From: Lithobates sylvaticus
Taxonomy: Eukaryota; Chordata; Amphibia; Anura; Ranidae
Length of the DNA: 64,000 nucleotides
Direction of reading: 5' to 3'
Assembly (NCBI GenBank): GCA_028564925.1
Contig: CM053026.1
Location: 130,391,150-130,455,149, forward strand
Shown: positions 45,166 to 58,590 of the stretch, piece after piece
How positions within the stretch are numbered: position 1 is the first letter of the stretch
Layout: the number at the start of each line of letters is the position of its first letter
Program-made: the position numbers and the translations under genes
Notes under the pieces: model-generated
The model's database searches: none
What the model was told of the DNA's origin: nothing
Seen by the model: only the letters and a program-made list of their open reading frames with translations

Positions 45166-46618
45166 CAGGCGTGCACACGCACCGTTAGAACTGATGCGCG
45201 TGGCTGGTGGCCGCAATGTCCGCCGGACACCCGCGATCACTCCACAGAGAGTCATTCTGTCAGGGAAGTAGAGAGAGATCTGCTGTTCCTAGTGATCAGG
45301 ACCAGCGATCTCTCTCTACTCCCAGTCAGTCCACTCCCCTCCACAGTTAGAAACACCTCCCTAGGGAACATTTAACCACTTTATTACCCCCTAGTGTTAA
45401 CCCCTTCCCTGCCAGTGTCATTTATACTGTAATCAGTGCCTATTTTTAGCACTGATCGCTGTATAAATGTCACTGGTCCCAAAAAAGTGTCTGATCTGTC
45501 CACTAAAATGTCGCAATGCCACAGTCCCGCTAAAAATCGCTGCTCACCACTATTACTAGTAAAAAGATTATAATAAAAATGCCATAAATATATCCCCAAT
45601 TTTGTAGACGCTATAACTTTTGCGCAAAACAATCAATATACGCTTATTGCGATTTTTTTTTAACCAAAAATATGTAGAAGGATACGGATGGCGTAAACTG
45701 ATGAAGTAATTTTTGGGGGATATTTATTATAGCAAAAAGTAAAAAATTGTCGGTCTTTTTTTGTTTATAGCGCATAAAATAAAAACGGCAGAGGTGATCA
45801 AATACCCCCAAAAGAAAGCTCTATTTGTGGGAAAAAAATACATAAATTTTGTTTGTGTACAACGTCGCATGACCGAATGATTGCGCAATTATTAGTTAAA
45901 GCAAAATCGTATCGCAAAAAATTCCCTGGTCATTAAGGGGGTAAATCCTTCTGAGGCTGAAGTGGTTAAAGACATTGTAAAAATATGTAATCCGGTTTGT
46001 AAAAAGATTATATAGTGTAAAGTGTGTCTCCTTATCTAACTTTATTGTCGAATATCTTATTTACAGTGCCGACGGGCGTCTCACGTGATTCCCCGCTCTG
46101 AGCACTGCCAAAGGACGGGCCAAGACCCCCGCTGACGTCAGCCCTGCTCCGAGCACTGAAGAGGGAGGGGCCACTGACGTTAGCCGGGAGGAGAGGAGAA
46201 GATATCTGGTGGGTCACGTGAGCACCCAGCGGCACTGTAAATAAGGTATTTTCCACAATAAAGTTACAAAAGGAGACACACCGGACATTACATAATCTTT
46301 TTACAAAACAGATTATATATTTTTACGAGGACTTTACTAGGCCTTATTTTTGGGGAAATATGGTAAAATTAATATCTCCTGTACCGGTTAGGAGATATTC
46401 ACCCTGCATACAGCCAGTGACATCCCTGGCGCATGCACTCTGAAGGTTCGGCATACCTTGCCAGAACTTCAGAGATTAATGCCGTAACCGAGGGCTCCCA
46501 TTCCATATTATCAATGCAGCTGGAGCTCATGAAACCCGGAAGAAAGACGGGGGAACGTGTCGGCCCTCTCAGCTGTGACTCTACAGTGCTGGAGGGCTTA
46601 GTTCCAAGGTGAGTATTT

Positions 46619-46657
46619 CATAATGTGCTAGTATGCGATGCATACTAGCACATTATG
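46619..46657. repeat. Perfect hairpin, 18-bp stem
   Basis: CATAATGTGCTAGTATGC pairs fully with 46640-46657 around GAT, inside the right part of family B copy 2. Confidence 0.93.
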
Positions 46658-46677
46658 CCATTGCCTTTCAGGGTTTT

Positions 46678-46696
46678 TTTTTTTTTTTTTTTTTTT
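46678..46696. repeat. Poly-T run
   Basis: About 19 T close to the right end of family B copy 2. Confidence 0.95.
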
Positions 46697-46723
46697 AAAT
46701 CCACGGTTTACAACTGCTTTTAA

Positions 46724-48991
46724 ATGAAAGAAAGTAGTACTAATGTACCCCGCATTCATTATTTTTACAGAGTTGGATATGTGGGGGCCCCCTTTATTAT
46801 GGCCATGACCATATTTAGTCAGTTACATCACCCAGCTTCCCCACCTGGTTTATTTACAAACAGCAACCGTCTGGGGATCTGTCATTTCCTGGCGATAGCA
46901 CTACAGCAGAAAAATGACAGATCACTGGCCAGTTGACGTTTGTAAACAAACCAGCTGGGGATCAATTATTTTTTTAGCAGTGGTGCTTCTGCTGCTATAT
47001 GACCAACCAGAGATCTTGTGTGATGTCATTGACCAAATATGGTCATGACTCTATTTCATCAGTGACGTAACCCAGAATCCAGGCCGGTTTGTTTCCAAAA
47101 TCAGCTACCCAGGGATCTGAAATTTTGCAACAGTAGCACTTTTTTTAACTTGTACTGTTCCATATCTTCATGTGCAGCTTTAAGGCATCCATCAAGCATG
47201 TTATTTAGATGATTTTGATTATGTTGTTCTTTAGGCTTTATTAAAAGACCCTCTCCCTGCTGAACAGTATATATATTTTTTAAATTTTTTTTTTGCATTG
47301 CTACACGTCCCTGTGAAAGTACCCAGCTACCCATGCTGATTATTAACAAAAGCTTACAAATTAGCTTTAAAAATTGCAATTAAATCAAGCAAGATTTGGC
47401 TCCTGTTGACTTAAATAGTATTCAGAGCTATGTTCAGTGCTTGAAGACTTCACACTGGGTTCGCAAAACCTCCTGCAAACCAAGCTTTGCCTGATTCACT
47501 CATCACTTCTTAACGCATCTCCATGTCCCCTAATTACTGTTAATATATGTGGGAGTCATTGAAATGATATATAAGTGGCGTTCAAGTGTAAATAACAGAC
47601 TTATGAATGCATTGTTGGAGCTAGTGACAATGTAAGTCGGTTAAGAGAAAAATAACAGGTAGCCATTATTCATTAAGGACTCTGCTGCAGTTCCTATGAA
47701 ATACTAACATCAGAAATCTGATAGCATTATAAATTATTATAGGTATATGTTCAATTTCAATTAACATTAACAAGTCACCTCAAAAACAGGAAAAAAAAAA
47801 TCCTGACAGGCAAAAATTAAACTATTACACACATGAGAGGAGATGTTGCTCCAGTGAAATTTCACTTTAGCTGTGAGTTGGCTATTGGTAAGATATGTGA
47901 CATGACTCCATCCTTCTCTTTCTATTTAATGGTAAAATGATAATTGAAAACTGTCAGTAGACACAAAAAAATTCTTGATACTAGAATTATGTAATGATCA
48001 ACTTTAAAACTGCAGGCACAAGAAAACAGGGTTAGTCAGTTAGTTGGTTAGTTAGTTGCGGTAGTGCAGCCTTGTCATAGGACAGCTCTTCTTTTTACCA
48101 TTAGATGATCCTGTGGGCAACAAGATTGAAAAACAGGGCACCTTTTATTGCTGAGGGGGGACCTATTTCCTGTGAAGGTGACCAGCACAGGACTCAAATG
48201 TTCACATGAACAGAGAGACTGTGACATAACACCCTACTGTAGTTGAATGCAGATATGTTGACATCACCTAGCCAGCATGGCTTCAGTAGGTGGAGATAAA
48301 CATTCAGTGCTGGCAGGGTTTGCACAGTCCCCCTGCCCACTTTCCAAAACTGCACCAAGTTGCTACTCTGCAATAGGAACATATCAACAGTTTAGTCCAA
48401 ACCTAGGTTTGGATTAAACCTTGGTTGCCTGGGCATTTGAAAAAATGCCTAAACTTTAGTCCATTTGGACCCTGTTTGGCCACAGGGGCTCTTTAGAGTA
48501 ATCTGACAGAGAACTGGAAGCCATGTAGAGTGCCCTGCCAACTCCTCCCAGTTGTTGCTGCAGCTCAGACCTGTGATACAAGACCTGTGATTATGTCACA
48601 TGGGATAAAGCTAGGATTATCGAAAAAAAAAACAGCAGTCGTGTGAGAAAATCTATTTAGTGTTTTAAAAGCAACAAAGAAGGGGGGGGGGGGGTTAAAA
48701 GATGTTATATGTTGCCCAGTGTTTATCTTTGAGGCTTTTCCATCTGCTGCTCGTTACTCACAGCCCTGGTGTTGGCAGCACACCCTTGCCCTTTTCTAGA
48801 AATGTAAGCAGACTACTAAACATTCATCCTGGGCCTGATCTCTGCTTAGTCTGTTTGCATATGCCCTGGTAAACTGCATTTGTACTTGTACTTTGTGTTT
48901 TATAATCAGCCTATTATATCTGCTTCTGTTAGTCTGCCCTTTGTCAATTTGTCTGGGATCTGGACTGGTTTAGGATTGGATTAATTCGATC
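46724..48991. other. No gene seen
   Basis: 2.3 kb. 46740-47110 contains diverged repeated phrases ('TTTGTAAACAAACCAGCTGGGGATC', 'CAACCGTCTGGGGATCTG'). The remainder is AT-rich and looks unique. A G14 run lies at 48681-48694. Confidence 0.5.
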
Positions 48992-48994
48992 TTA

Positions 48995-49339
48995 AGCCTG
49001 GTACACACTATGAGTTTTTTTTTTGTCCAACCTGACGTGTTGGACAAAAATAAACTGTCGGCTCTGGTCAGAGCACCTGTACTCACTATGCAAAGTAAGT
49101 ACAGCGATCTCCCCCGCTGAGCTGTTGTGCTCGTGCTCTGACAGGGGCCCCCCCCTCCACCAGAGCACTCCAAACAATGCTCTCTGCCATTGGCTGAGAG
49201 CACTGTTAAGGACTCAGACGGCTGCTGGTATTCCAGCTTGTTTTCTGTCTGACAGACCGACATACACAAGGGTCGAATGTTGGCCATTTTTTTTTAACCT
49301 GCCGATGTCTCCCGACATTTGGCCCATGTGTACCTGGCT
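48995..49339. mobile_element. Harbinger-like MITE with TTA duplication
   Basis: Ends AGCCTGGTACACACTATGAG and GGCCCATGTGTACCTGGCT, flanked by TTA at 48992-48994 and 49340-49342. Different interior from the GTACACAC family members above. No gene. Confidence 0.9.
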
Positions 49340-49342
49340 TTA

Positions 49343-50087
49343 CCATCAACCCACTGACTTTGCCACTGTCTGTTGTTTGCTTTGACAATTTGTCTGAGGA
49401 CTTACATTGCTCTAGCTTCTTTTCCTGCCTGCTAGTCAATTGAAACCACTGGTGCCACATAGGTTTTCCAAATTCTGTGCAAGACTGCCTCAATTCAGTC
49501 AGTATGGCCATATAAAACTTTATAAATGCAAGTAATTCAAGCACTGCTTGTGGCAGTTTTCTGTGTGATTGATAAAAGCGGAGCAACCAAGTGCATTTCT
49601 ATGTGTTATTAGCTTATTACTTCTTGTGAAATTTCTCTGACATACTGTGAAATCTAAATATGAGTAGACATTTGTCAATAACTTTTTCATGAACAAAAGG
49701 AGAATAATAGTTACTATTCATTTTCCCACTATCCATTTTCAGACATACTGCCCACAGCCCTCAAATATTTAACTTTCATCTATTTTAAAGCAGAGGAAGA
49801 TTATTCCATTATAATTTTCCCACCACAAACATAAATATGAAAAAAATTAAATATGAAAAAAATTGTAAGGAAGATATTAAATGTGGCAAACGTCAAAAGT
49901 ACATATACAACCTCTTGAATTTTTGCATTTTCTAAAACTTTTTTTCAGATTTTGTCTAGTAAGGTTCTCAAAATCCATGTTATGAGTAATTTTATAAGTT
50001 TAGGATGATGATCTTTCATCTTTGCATTTGATCAATTGACAGAGTAATCCTTAATGCAAATTTACAAAAGTTTTTATTTCATTTAGC
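49343..50087. other. No gene seen
   Basis: AT-rich unique-looking intron sequence. Confidence 0.5.
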
Positions 50088-50601
50088 CTAAAGAGGGAGT
50101 CCACCTGCACAAAAAAGTCAGCAGCTACAAATACTGCAGCTGCTGACTTTTAATAAATAGACACTTACCTGTTCCAGGTTCCAGCGATGTCGGCAGAAGA
50201 TGACGAGTGATCGCTCATCTCTCGGCTGCCCCCGCCGCCATCCTCTGTCAGGGAATCAGGAAGTGAAGTGTTGTGGCTTCACTGCCCGGTTCCCTACTGT
50301 GCATGCGCGAGTCACGCTGCGCGTCTTTATTGGTCCCCGTTGTGTCCTGGGAACTGTGTGTTTCCCAAGACACAACGGGGGCGGGCAACTGTGGATAGGG
50401 GCGGGCAGCTGCGGATAGGGGCGGGCAGCTGCGGATAGGGGCGGGGCAGCTGCGGCTAGCTAGTCCCGGAAAAGGGGGCAGATACCTGTATTATACAGGT
50501 ATCTGACCCCCCTCCCTCCTGAAAGGTGCCAATTGTGGCACCGGAGGGGGGGAGGAATCCTATAAGCGGAAGTTCCACTTTAGGGTGGAGCTCCGCTTTA
50601 A
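50088..50601. mobile_element. TTAAAG-type MITE with GC-rich centre and 20-bp tandem
   Basis: Ends CTAAAGAGGGAGTCCACC and GGGTGGAGCTCCGCTTTAA are inverted repeats. An internal hairpin AGTCAGCAGCTACAAATACTGCAGCTGCTGACT lies near 50117-50150. About four copies of GGATAGGGGCGGGCAGCTGC follow at 50391-50455. No gene. Confidence 0.82.
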
Positions 50602-50647
50602 GAATAAGGTTATGAACTATTTGAGGAGAAAACTCATAATTCATATA

Positions 50648-52451
<1,804 letters not shown>

Positions 52452-52580
52452 CAACCTCCACAACACTAGAACAGTTGGGATCGTTGAAGCCGACTGGGCA
52501 CTCACATGTATAGATTTCCTCAGACAAGCCCGATAAACATATTCCTCCATTTTCACATGGGTTGGGCTCACACACATCCC
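52452..52580 (-). CDS. EDIL3: EDIL3 (DEL-1) exon encoding the first EGF-like domain
   Basis: The minus-strand exon is 129 bp with phase 1 at both ends (2 bases + 42 codons + 1 base), typical of EGF-domain exons. The peptide runs [42 protein letters not shown]. It has the six EGF cysteines spaced C-x4-C-x5-C-x10-C-x1-C-x8-C. From memory, human EDIL3 reads [16 protein letters not shown] and ends [10 protein letters not shown] at this place, just after the signal peptide. The acceptor is a T-rich tract plus CAG at 52583-52581; the donor is GTAAGT at 52451-52446. EDIL3 is a secreted matrix glycoprotein (three EGF and two discoidin domains) that binds integrins through an RGD in the second EGF domain, not in this exon. 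Other EGF proteins are possible but the SSVVEV tail argues for EDIL3. Confidence 0.88.
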
Positions 52581-52608
52581 CTGCCAGTCAAAAAAAAGAA
52601 AAAAGTGC
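52581..52608 (-). promoter_or_regulatory. 3' splice site (acceptor) with pyrimidine tract
   Basis: The minus strand reads CACTTTTTTCTTTTTTTTGA then CTGGCAG before the exon; AG at 52582-52581. Confidence 0.87.
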
Positions 52609-52947
52609 AATTAATGACACATCCACACAGTCATCAACAGACATAATCCAAGTCATTCCACATTTCTCAACAAAATGAACATTAAAAAGCAGAAAAAATA
52701 TCAGCTAGTCAGTCACTTCTAAAATAAACCAGAGGGTGCTGCTACAACGTATATAGGCAGCTCTATATTTAGAAAATATCTTGCTAGAAACGACTTTTCA
52801 CTCTAGGTGTGGTGACAAGGACTCCTACACTTTCACAACCCTTTAAAGAAAAACATATGCTGCTAACACCTAGGATAAATACAAATTCTTCAAAATATTA
52901 TACCAAACATACAGGCCTGGTTATATTGATCTGGAACTTTCCAGAAA
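52609..52947. other. Upstream intron sequence, no feature
   Basis: AT-rich; no other exon-like frame with splice sites was recognised. Confidence 0.5.
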
Positions 52948-52955
52948 ACCTAGAG

Positions 52956-53526
52956 CAGTGTTTCTCAACCTTGTTTCAGTCAAGGCACCCTTTACAATTA
53001 TAGATAATCTTGAGGCACCCTTCAAAATTCTTATCAGTCTTGAGGCGCCACATTCTAAAATGTAAAATTGGTTCTGATAGTTTTACATAATGCAGCAACC
53101 TCAGTACACAAAGGAAACCCAATGTGAGAGATGATTTATTCTTCCAAAGCAAATACACTTTTTCAAACTGGTAATGACTAGTATTCGAATGTTTCTCTTC
53201 TTCCTCAGTTTTTCTCCACCACTTAGCTAATGAAACCCCAAAGCTGATTGAGAGAGGCAAGGGAGGGCCAAACAAGGATGATATGCAGGCAGCTGACATC
53301 ATCCTTATCAACTGATGATGACATTGTTTGTTAGGATGTTGGCAGCTAGAAGGTTATAATGGTGTAAAATGAAAACCTGTGGCTTTGTGTAACTAAAAAG
53401 CAGGTTTCATCCACCCACCAGCTTGTATACAGCTTTGGGGCAATTTTGTAGGCATTTTTCCAAGGCATCCCTAAAGAAACCTCAAGGCACCCCAGGGTGC
53501 TTGGGCACCCTGGTTGAAAAAGGCTG
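52956..53526. mobile_element. hAT MITE with 8-bp duplication
   Basis: Ends CAGTGTTTCTCAACCTTG and GGTTGAAAAAGGCTG are inverted repeats of the hAT type. Flanks ACCTAGAG (52948-52955) and ACCTAAAG (53527-53534) differ by one base. The subterminal phrase 'CAAGGCACCC' recurs inverted or direct near both ends. No gene. Confidence 0.92.
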
Positions 53527-53534
53527 ACCTAAAG

Positions 53535-54559
53535 TACCTTAAACTTCTATTACAGATATTCAAAGAAGCAATTTTATAAGAGGAGCTATATTACAAGAAA
53601 TGCCATGGTACTAGAGCAGTAACCTTATTGGAGCTGCCATTTTGTCATAAAGGCAATGTTAATGGGAAGCATATTACCATACAACCTTATTATCAGAGCA
53701 GTAATGTCACTACAGCTGACATGTATGCTTTCAATTTTAGACATGACTAATATTTTTTACTTTAACACTAAAGGTGGCACAGCGGGGGTATATCAGGACG
53801 TGTAGTCGGCGAGGGAATTGGCAGCCTGGTGGGCGGTGTTAGCTGGTGTCTATTGAAACTTAGTGAGTGCTACCTTCCTTTCCCACTGTTGTTGGCTAAT
53901 AATGGGATTACTTGGCATATTTATCTTTGTTTAACCTTATATACCCTTCCTTTTAACTGTAGGCATACCTCTCAGGGCTAGTGTTTATCCTGTGGCTTTT
54001 ACTTTTGGAGACCGCTCTGTTTGCTGTGAGTACTGATACAGCCTTATTTTTATTGTTAAAGGGCTACATTGATATGATACCATACTGCTTAATTACATTA
54101 GTCCCTATCTTTTTTGGGTTTACTACAACGCTCTTTTACTAGCTATATTCTTTCCTTCGCCATAGATATCTCTGGCTTCTGATACTTCTTCAACCAGACA
54201 CTGGGGCATGTCTGGCCCTCCTTTTTACACCTTACTGCAAACTTTATGCAAGATCAATGCTGGTGGTCCACTATGGCATTCATCACTGATAACCAAACTA
54301 TATAGTAAGTCTCCTTTTTCTTTTATCTTGTTTTTTCTTGATACGCATATTTCTGTGGTTTAAAAACCAGGGCATTATTAATGTGTGATAGATACTGAGG
54401 TATATACCGATTTACAGGTTTTTGCTTTAGCACCTCTGCCCTGGTTCTCGCTGTTGCCGGTAGGTCCTGGTGCCCCTGTGCCTGTCCCTAAACTGTACCT
54501 TATTGGATTTGAATGATCCACTGCAATAGTGTAAGCATGTTTAAGGGTATAATATAATA
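53535..54559. other. No gene seen
   Basis: Mostly unique-looking; 53760-54540 may belong to the repeat described next, since no gap in character is visible. Confidence 0.45.
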
Positions 54560-54870
54560 AATAATATTTTTATTGTGGATAAATGTTACATCGTATGTAT
54601 ACTCATATTTTTCTCTTTCTTTGTATAAAATATTTAGTGTTGCTCTACTTTGCCAAAATGGGTCCTGAGGTAGCCATTGGCGAAACGTTGACCTGTCAGA
54701 TTAGGTTACCGGAAGCATACAGTTCTACAAGTGCTATTATACATCTTGATATTTATACACTTATGGTCTTCTGGTACCTTAGTAGAGTATAATTTGCAAC
54801 ATTTATTTGTGGATCAATTTTAAGCTTATATGCCTCTGTTTTTATGAATTTTGTACAATAAAAATAAAAA
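54560..54870 (+). repeat. Repeat with GAAACG core and AATAAAAAT tail
   Basis: 'GGTCCTGAGGTAGCCATTGG' and 'CGAAACGTTGACCTGTCAG' (54661-54700) are followed 150 bp later by 'TTTTATGAATTTTGTACAAT' and AAAATAAAAAT. The same order, GAAAC core then AATAAA-rich tail, appears in the palindrome at 3622-4483 and the elements at 57455 and 62471. Confidence 0.6.
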
Positions 54871-56198
54871 TTGTATTCAATTGTCATCTCCCATGTTAAG
54901 CCTTTAAAGTTCAGTTAGTTAGGTGGGTTCTGGCATATCTGGTCCTGCAGTCTTTTGTACTAAAGGCATGGTACTGCCAAACTAACAAGTACACTTAAAG
55001 TGTTGTATAAATTTGTGTTTTTTTGCTGTGGACAGTGAGCCTATTACTAAAATTACATTTGCCAATTGCAGCATTGTAATTTTTGCACTACTGTATTGCG
55101 ACAGCATATAAATATATTGCTATTATTCATATATAACTAAAGGCACAACTTAAAGTAGAAAAAAAACCTAAAAAACCTAAAAAAAGGAATTTGAATATGT
55201 AAACACATTCAATTGAGAATCTACAGATAGTTAAAGGACGGAGAACGTGAGGGATGAGGGACACAGACACATGCTTGGGTTTTCACAAGGAAGAACCATC
55301 ATTGGAATTATGGTTGCTCATGGTCTGTAACTTTGCATCAGAATTTTCTACTGATAAAGTCCCTGTTGTGTAATCCACAGGAAGATTGCACTGTTTTTAA
55401 CCACAGCACATGGTATCAAATTTGTTTTCTCTGATTTACTTGGCTGTCTGTTGGCTGTGACAGTGAGTCACTGACCTGGAATAGGGAGTCAATGAGTGAT
55501 ATCAGAACTCATTTAAATCAGAACATTTTTTCCATGCCAGTGAATCAGAAGGTAATAAAGTCTTGGATCACCATTAGAACAAGGCAACTAACATTTTCAG
55601 ATTATGGGATTGGCAATAGCAATCTATATGGCTCTCCCAGTATAGGTTTGTACTAACAACCATTTCAAGTATAAAAAGATAGAGACAGAGCCTAATTGCA
55701 TGAGATTGAAGACTGCAAGTCTGTTCTTTATTTGGACCATACAGTGCCGCAAAATGTTAAAACAGCATGGCGCATATGTCCATCTAAAACATTGTATCTG
55801 TTAATAAGAAGAGAGGGGAAAAAAGTACAGTTTTAGTATTCATTGGTCCAAGTCAAATTATACCAGTAAGTTCATTCAAAATTTGAGATTCATCCCCCAC
55901 CAACAAGATCACTATAAACATAATATCAAACAAAAGTCTAAACAAACATTCTAGACTTTGACTGTTCCACAGCGAAAACATGTGCAATTCCTATAAATTC
56001 AGCTGTCAGACACATTGTCTTCCATCTTCAAACAGTTGCTTAAGTGTTTAGTTGCTGCCAACATAGCAAGAAATGAATAGGCATCTGTTATGTCTCTCAG
56101 TGCAGTATGGAGCACATATCTTGTGTATTTTATTGCAATGCCTTATCTATTAATTTTCATACAACAAAATGTTCTTTTCAGACAACAATAATCAGACA
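54871..56198. other. No gene seen
   Basis: AT-rich, unique-looking; a short family C-like end (AACTAAAGGCACAACTTAAA) near 55135-55155. Confidence 0.5.
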
Positions 56199-56199
56199 T

Positions 56200-56598
56200 T
56201 AAGGGCTAATTCACACTATGTGCGGTGACAGGCATTTTACCGCTTTGTAGAACGTCTGTCAACACAAGGACAAACAGGAAACAATTGTTTCCTATGTGTC
56301 CCATTCACACTACAAGGCAGTCTAGGCCTGTGCTGCAGCGTGTTGTGATAAAATGCGAACATGCTGCATTATATCGCAGTGCACCGTGCCGAATCGCATG
56401 GCACTGTACAGCAGAGCAGCATATCGCGCTGCTATACATTATCATGAATGAAGTGTAGATTTTGTACACTTCACTTAAAAGGGAGCCGTGTGATGCACGT
56501 AATCCTGTACCACATTCCCCCCTACTGTAACCGTCAATGAGCAGCTGCAGGAGCGGTAAAGTGCTCCAGTAGCTGTACGATATGGTGTGCACTCAGCC
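56200..56598. mobile_element. MITE with TTCACAC-type termini
   Basis: The left end AAGGGCTAATTCACACTATG and right end GTGTGCACTCAGCCTT are imperfect inverted repeats. The interior is rich in GCGCTG/ATCGCA words. The left flank has TTA; the right flank does not show a clear match. Confidence 0.7.
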
Positions 56599-57104
56599 TT
56601 GGGCTATCTTATGCTTGAGAAAAGGTACTCTAATAATTTTAATACATATTAAAACTTGTACGTCAATTTGCAGCAGACACAAAAATACTCGATGCCAACA
56701 ATGTCCTCGTGAAAGAAAATAAATGTCCCCAGTGGTGTCTCCAGCTTTGGTTATTGCAGTTCATTCAAATTATGGAAAGCCTCCACTTCTTGGCATTTTT
56801 TTTCCCTTTGGAGCTCCACCGGAGACTTTGCCAAAAGCCTTATAGTAGAAATTTTTGACGGACCACACTCCACTCCAACATTGGGGCTCTGGTAATATGG
56901 CAGAGGGGATGGGGCTTGGCTGTTGCTAGGGGGACCTGTTTCATGGTGCAGAAATTGCACCTAAACTCAGAGGTCTCTGCTCATGTGGGCCTTCCAATCA
57001 CTGACCTTCAGCAACTGCCAACACTGGGCCAGAGGAAGCAGGGATAAAATCCAAACTAAAATCATGTAATACACTCCCCTGCACTGACACACTGTATGGG
57101 CTTT
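56599..57104. other. No gene seen
   Basis: Unique-looking sequence up to the minisatellite. Confidence 0.5.
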
Positions 57105-58590
57105 TCCGATCCCACACCCTGTGTTATTTAATAGTCTGACCTATGCACTATGCATTGCTTATTACTCTGTCCTCTGAACTCCACATTACTTACTCCTGAT
57201 CCTGAAAGTCTGTGTTACTTATTACTGACCCCTGTATCCTGTTACTTTATACTCTGACCTTTGGACTATGTGTTACTCACTACTGACTCCTGCACTCTTT
57301 GTTACTTACTCCTGACCCCTGAACTCTGCAGTACTTACTATTGACCCCTGAACTCTGCAGTACCTACTCCTGATCCCTGAACTGAATGTGTTACTTACTC
57401 CTAAAGTGCAACATCCTCAATTATCATATTTAAAAAAAATTGTATTATACACATGGCAGGATTTTTAAGGCACCACACATGCAACAAATACATTTTTCTA
57501 TAAAAAAATGTTTTATTTATACATAGATAAAAACCCATGCAATAAAAATATCCTCCAAGATACATTAAAGAGTATATTGAGATGCCAAATTACAAGCATC
57601 TCTGTCACCCATCTAACTGGAGCAACAAAATATATGTATAGTTAATAACAAGTGGAAAGAAAAGAATACCCTAATACTATAGACTATACCACTCTTTGGG
57701 TGGTTGTGACAGATGTTATCTAGCTTAACATGTTTCTCTGAGATTGTATCATCCCCTTCATCAGGAATTTATGGGGTCAATTTACCTCTAAAAGAGATTC
57801 ACACATTTTTCACATATGCTGGCTGTTGTGTATCACCCCAACGCATATATCTTACCTAAAATATATATCAAAGGTAAACAGGTCTCCCACAGATGTAGGA
57901 GGGGTCAACACAGAGAGAAGTGTGCATGTGCCCATGGGTGGTGGACCTATGCCCGCCATCTTGGTCCACCTTGCCGCTCTCTTAGCGACAGTAATACAGC
58001 CAGGTGTGGCAGCTTCAGGCGGTACATATACTTAGGGGAAGGAGGGGGCATACCTCTTCTGCCCTGCACTGCACCACAAGGCTATGTTTTATTTGGTGTA
58101 TGAGTGGTGCCTTAAAAGTCCTGCATCTGTTTTTTTTTTTTAATATGTTACTTACTTCTGACTCCCAAACTCTGCATTACTAATAACCCCTGAACTCTGT
58201 GTTACTTACTCATGGCCTCTGAACTCTGCATTATTTAGTCCCCCTGACCCCTACACTCTGCATAACCTACTCCTGAACCCTGCTCTCTGCACTACTTACC
58301 ACTGACCTTTGTACTCTGCATTACTTGCTTTTAATGACTAAACTCCATGCTGCTTTCGACTGACCTCTCCATTACTTACTATTGAACTCTGTGTTAAATA
58401 TTACTGACCTCTGAAATTTGTGTTACTTTTCCCTGATTTCTGAACTCTACATACTACTGACCTCTGCATTACTTACTAATCTAGACTCTCCATTACATAC
58501 TATTAACCTCTGAACTCTGCATTATATATTTCTGATCTCTGAATGCTGTGCTATATACTCCTGACCTCTGCACTCTGAATTATATTTTTT
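57105..58590. repeat. Minisatellite, unit about 29-31 bp, split by an insertion
   Basis: Imperfect copies of TGACCCCTGAACTCTGCATT plus ACTTACTCC at 57105-57412 (about 10 copies) and 58141-58590 (about 15 copies). The same unit on both sides of 57413-58140 shows that the intervening DNA was inserted into an existing array. Confidence 0.9.
57455..58125. mobile_element. Foldback element inside the minisatellite
   Basis: Ends GCAGGATTTTTAAGGCACCA (57456) and TGGTGCCTTAAAAGTCCTGC (58124) are inverted repeats of about 25 bp. On the minus strand it contains 'CCTGATGAAGGGGATGATAC' and 'GAGAAACATGTTAAGC'. No coding sequence and no clear target duplication. Confidence 0.8.

Larger units (their letters stand above)
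44067..45965. mobile_element. TTAA MITE, copy 3, third layer
   Basis: Flanked by TTAA at 44063-44066 and 45966-45969, with ends CTGCTTGCCGACC and TGAAGTGG. Matches copy 1 in its outer parts ('CAGCCGCCGTCATTATACTGCGGC'; 'GTAGACGCTATAACTTTTGC'). Longer than copies 1 and 2 because of inserted material at about 44278-45160. Confidence 0.9.
43895..46363. mobile_element. TA-inserting (mariner-like) MITE, second layer
   Basis: Ends CCGTGTTTCCCTGAAAATAA and TTATTTTTGGGGAAATATGG, flanked by TA at 43893-43894 and 46364-46365. The empty site GTAGGTAAAATTAATAT is seen in family B copy 1 (reverse of 11490-11533). Its interior holds an inverted repeat of about 95 bp (45975-46068 with 46232-46325). It is itself split by the TTAA MITE below; without it about 566 bp. 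Confidence 0.88.
43822..46723. mobile_element. MITE family B, copy 2, outer layer of a nest
   Basis: The left end CTTAAAGTGGTTGTAAACCC (43821) and right end GGTTTACAACTGCTTTTAAA (46723) are inverted repeats. The hairpin block 'CCTACAGTTAAGCCTATAAT' follows the left end, as in copy 1 read in reverse. It is interrupted by 43895-46363. Its own length without insertions is about 430 bp. Confidence 0.88.
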
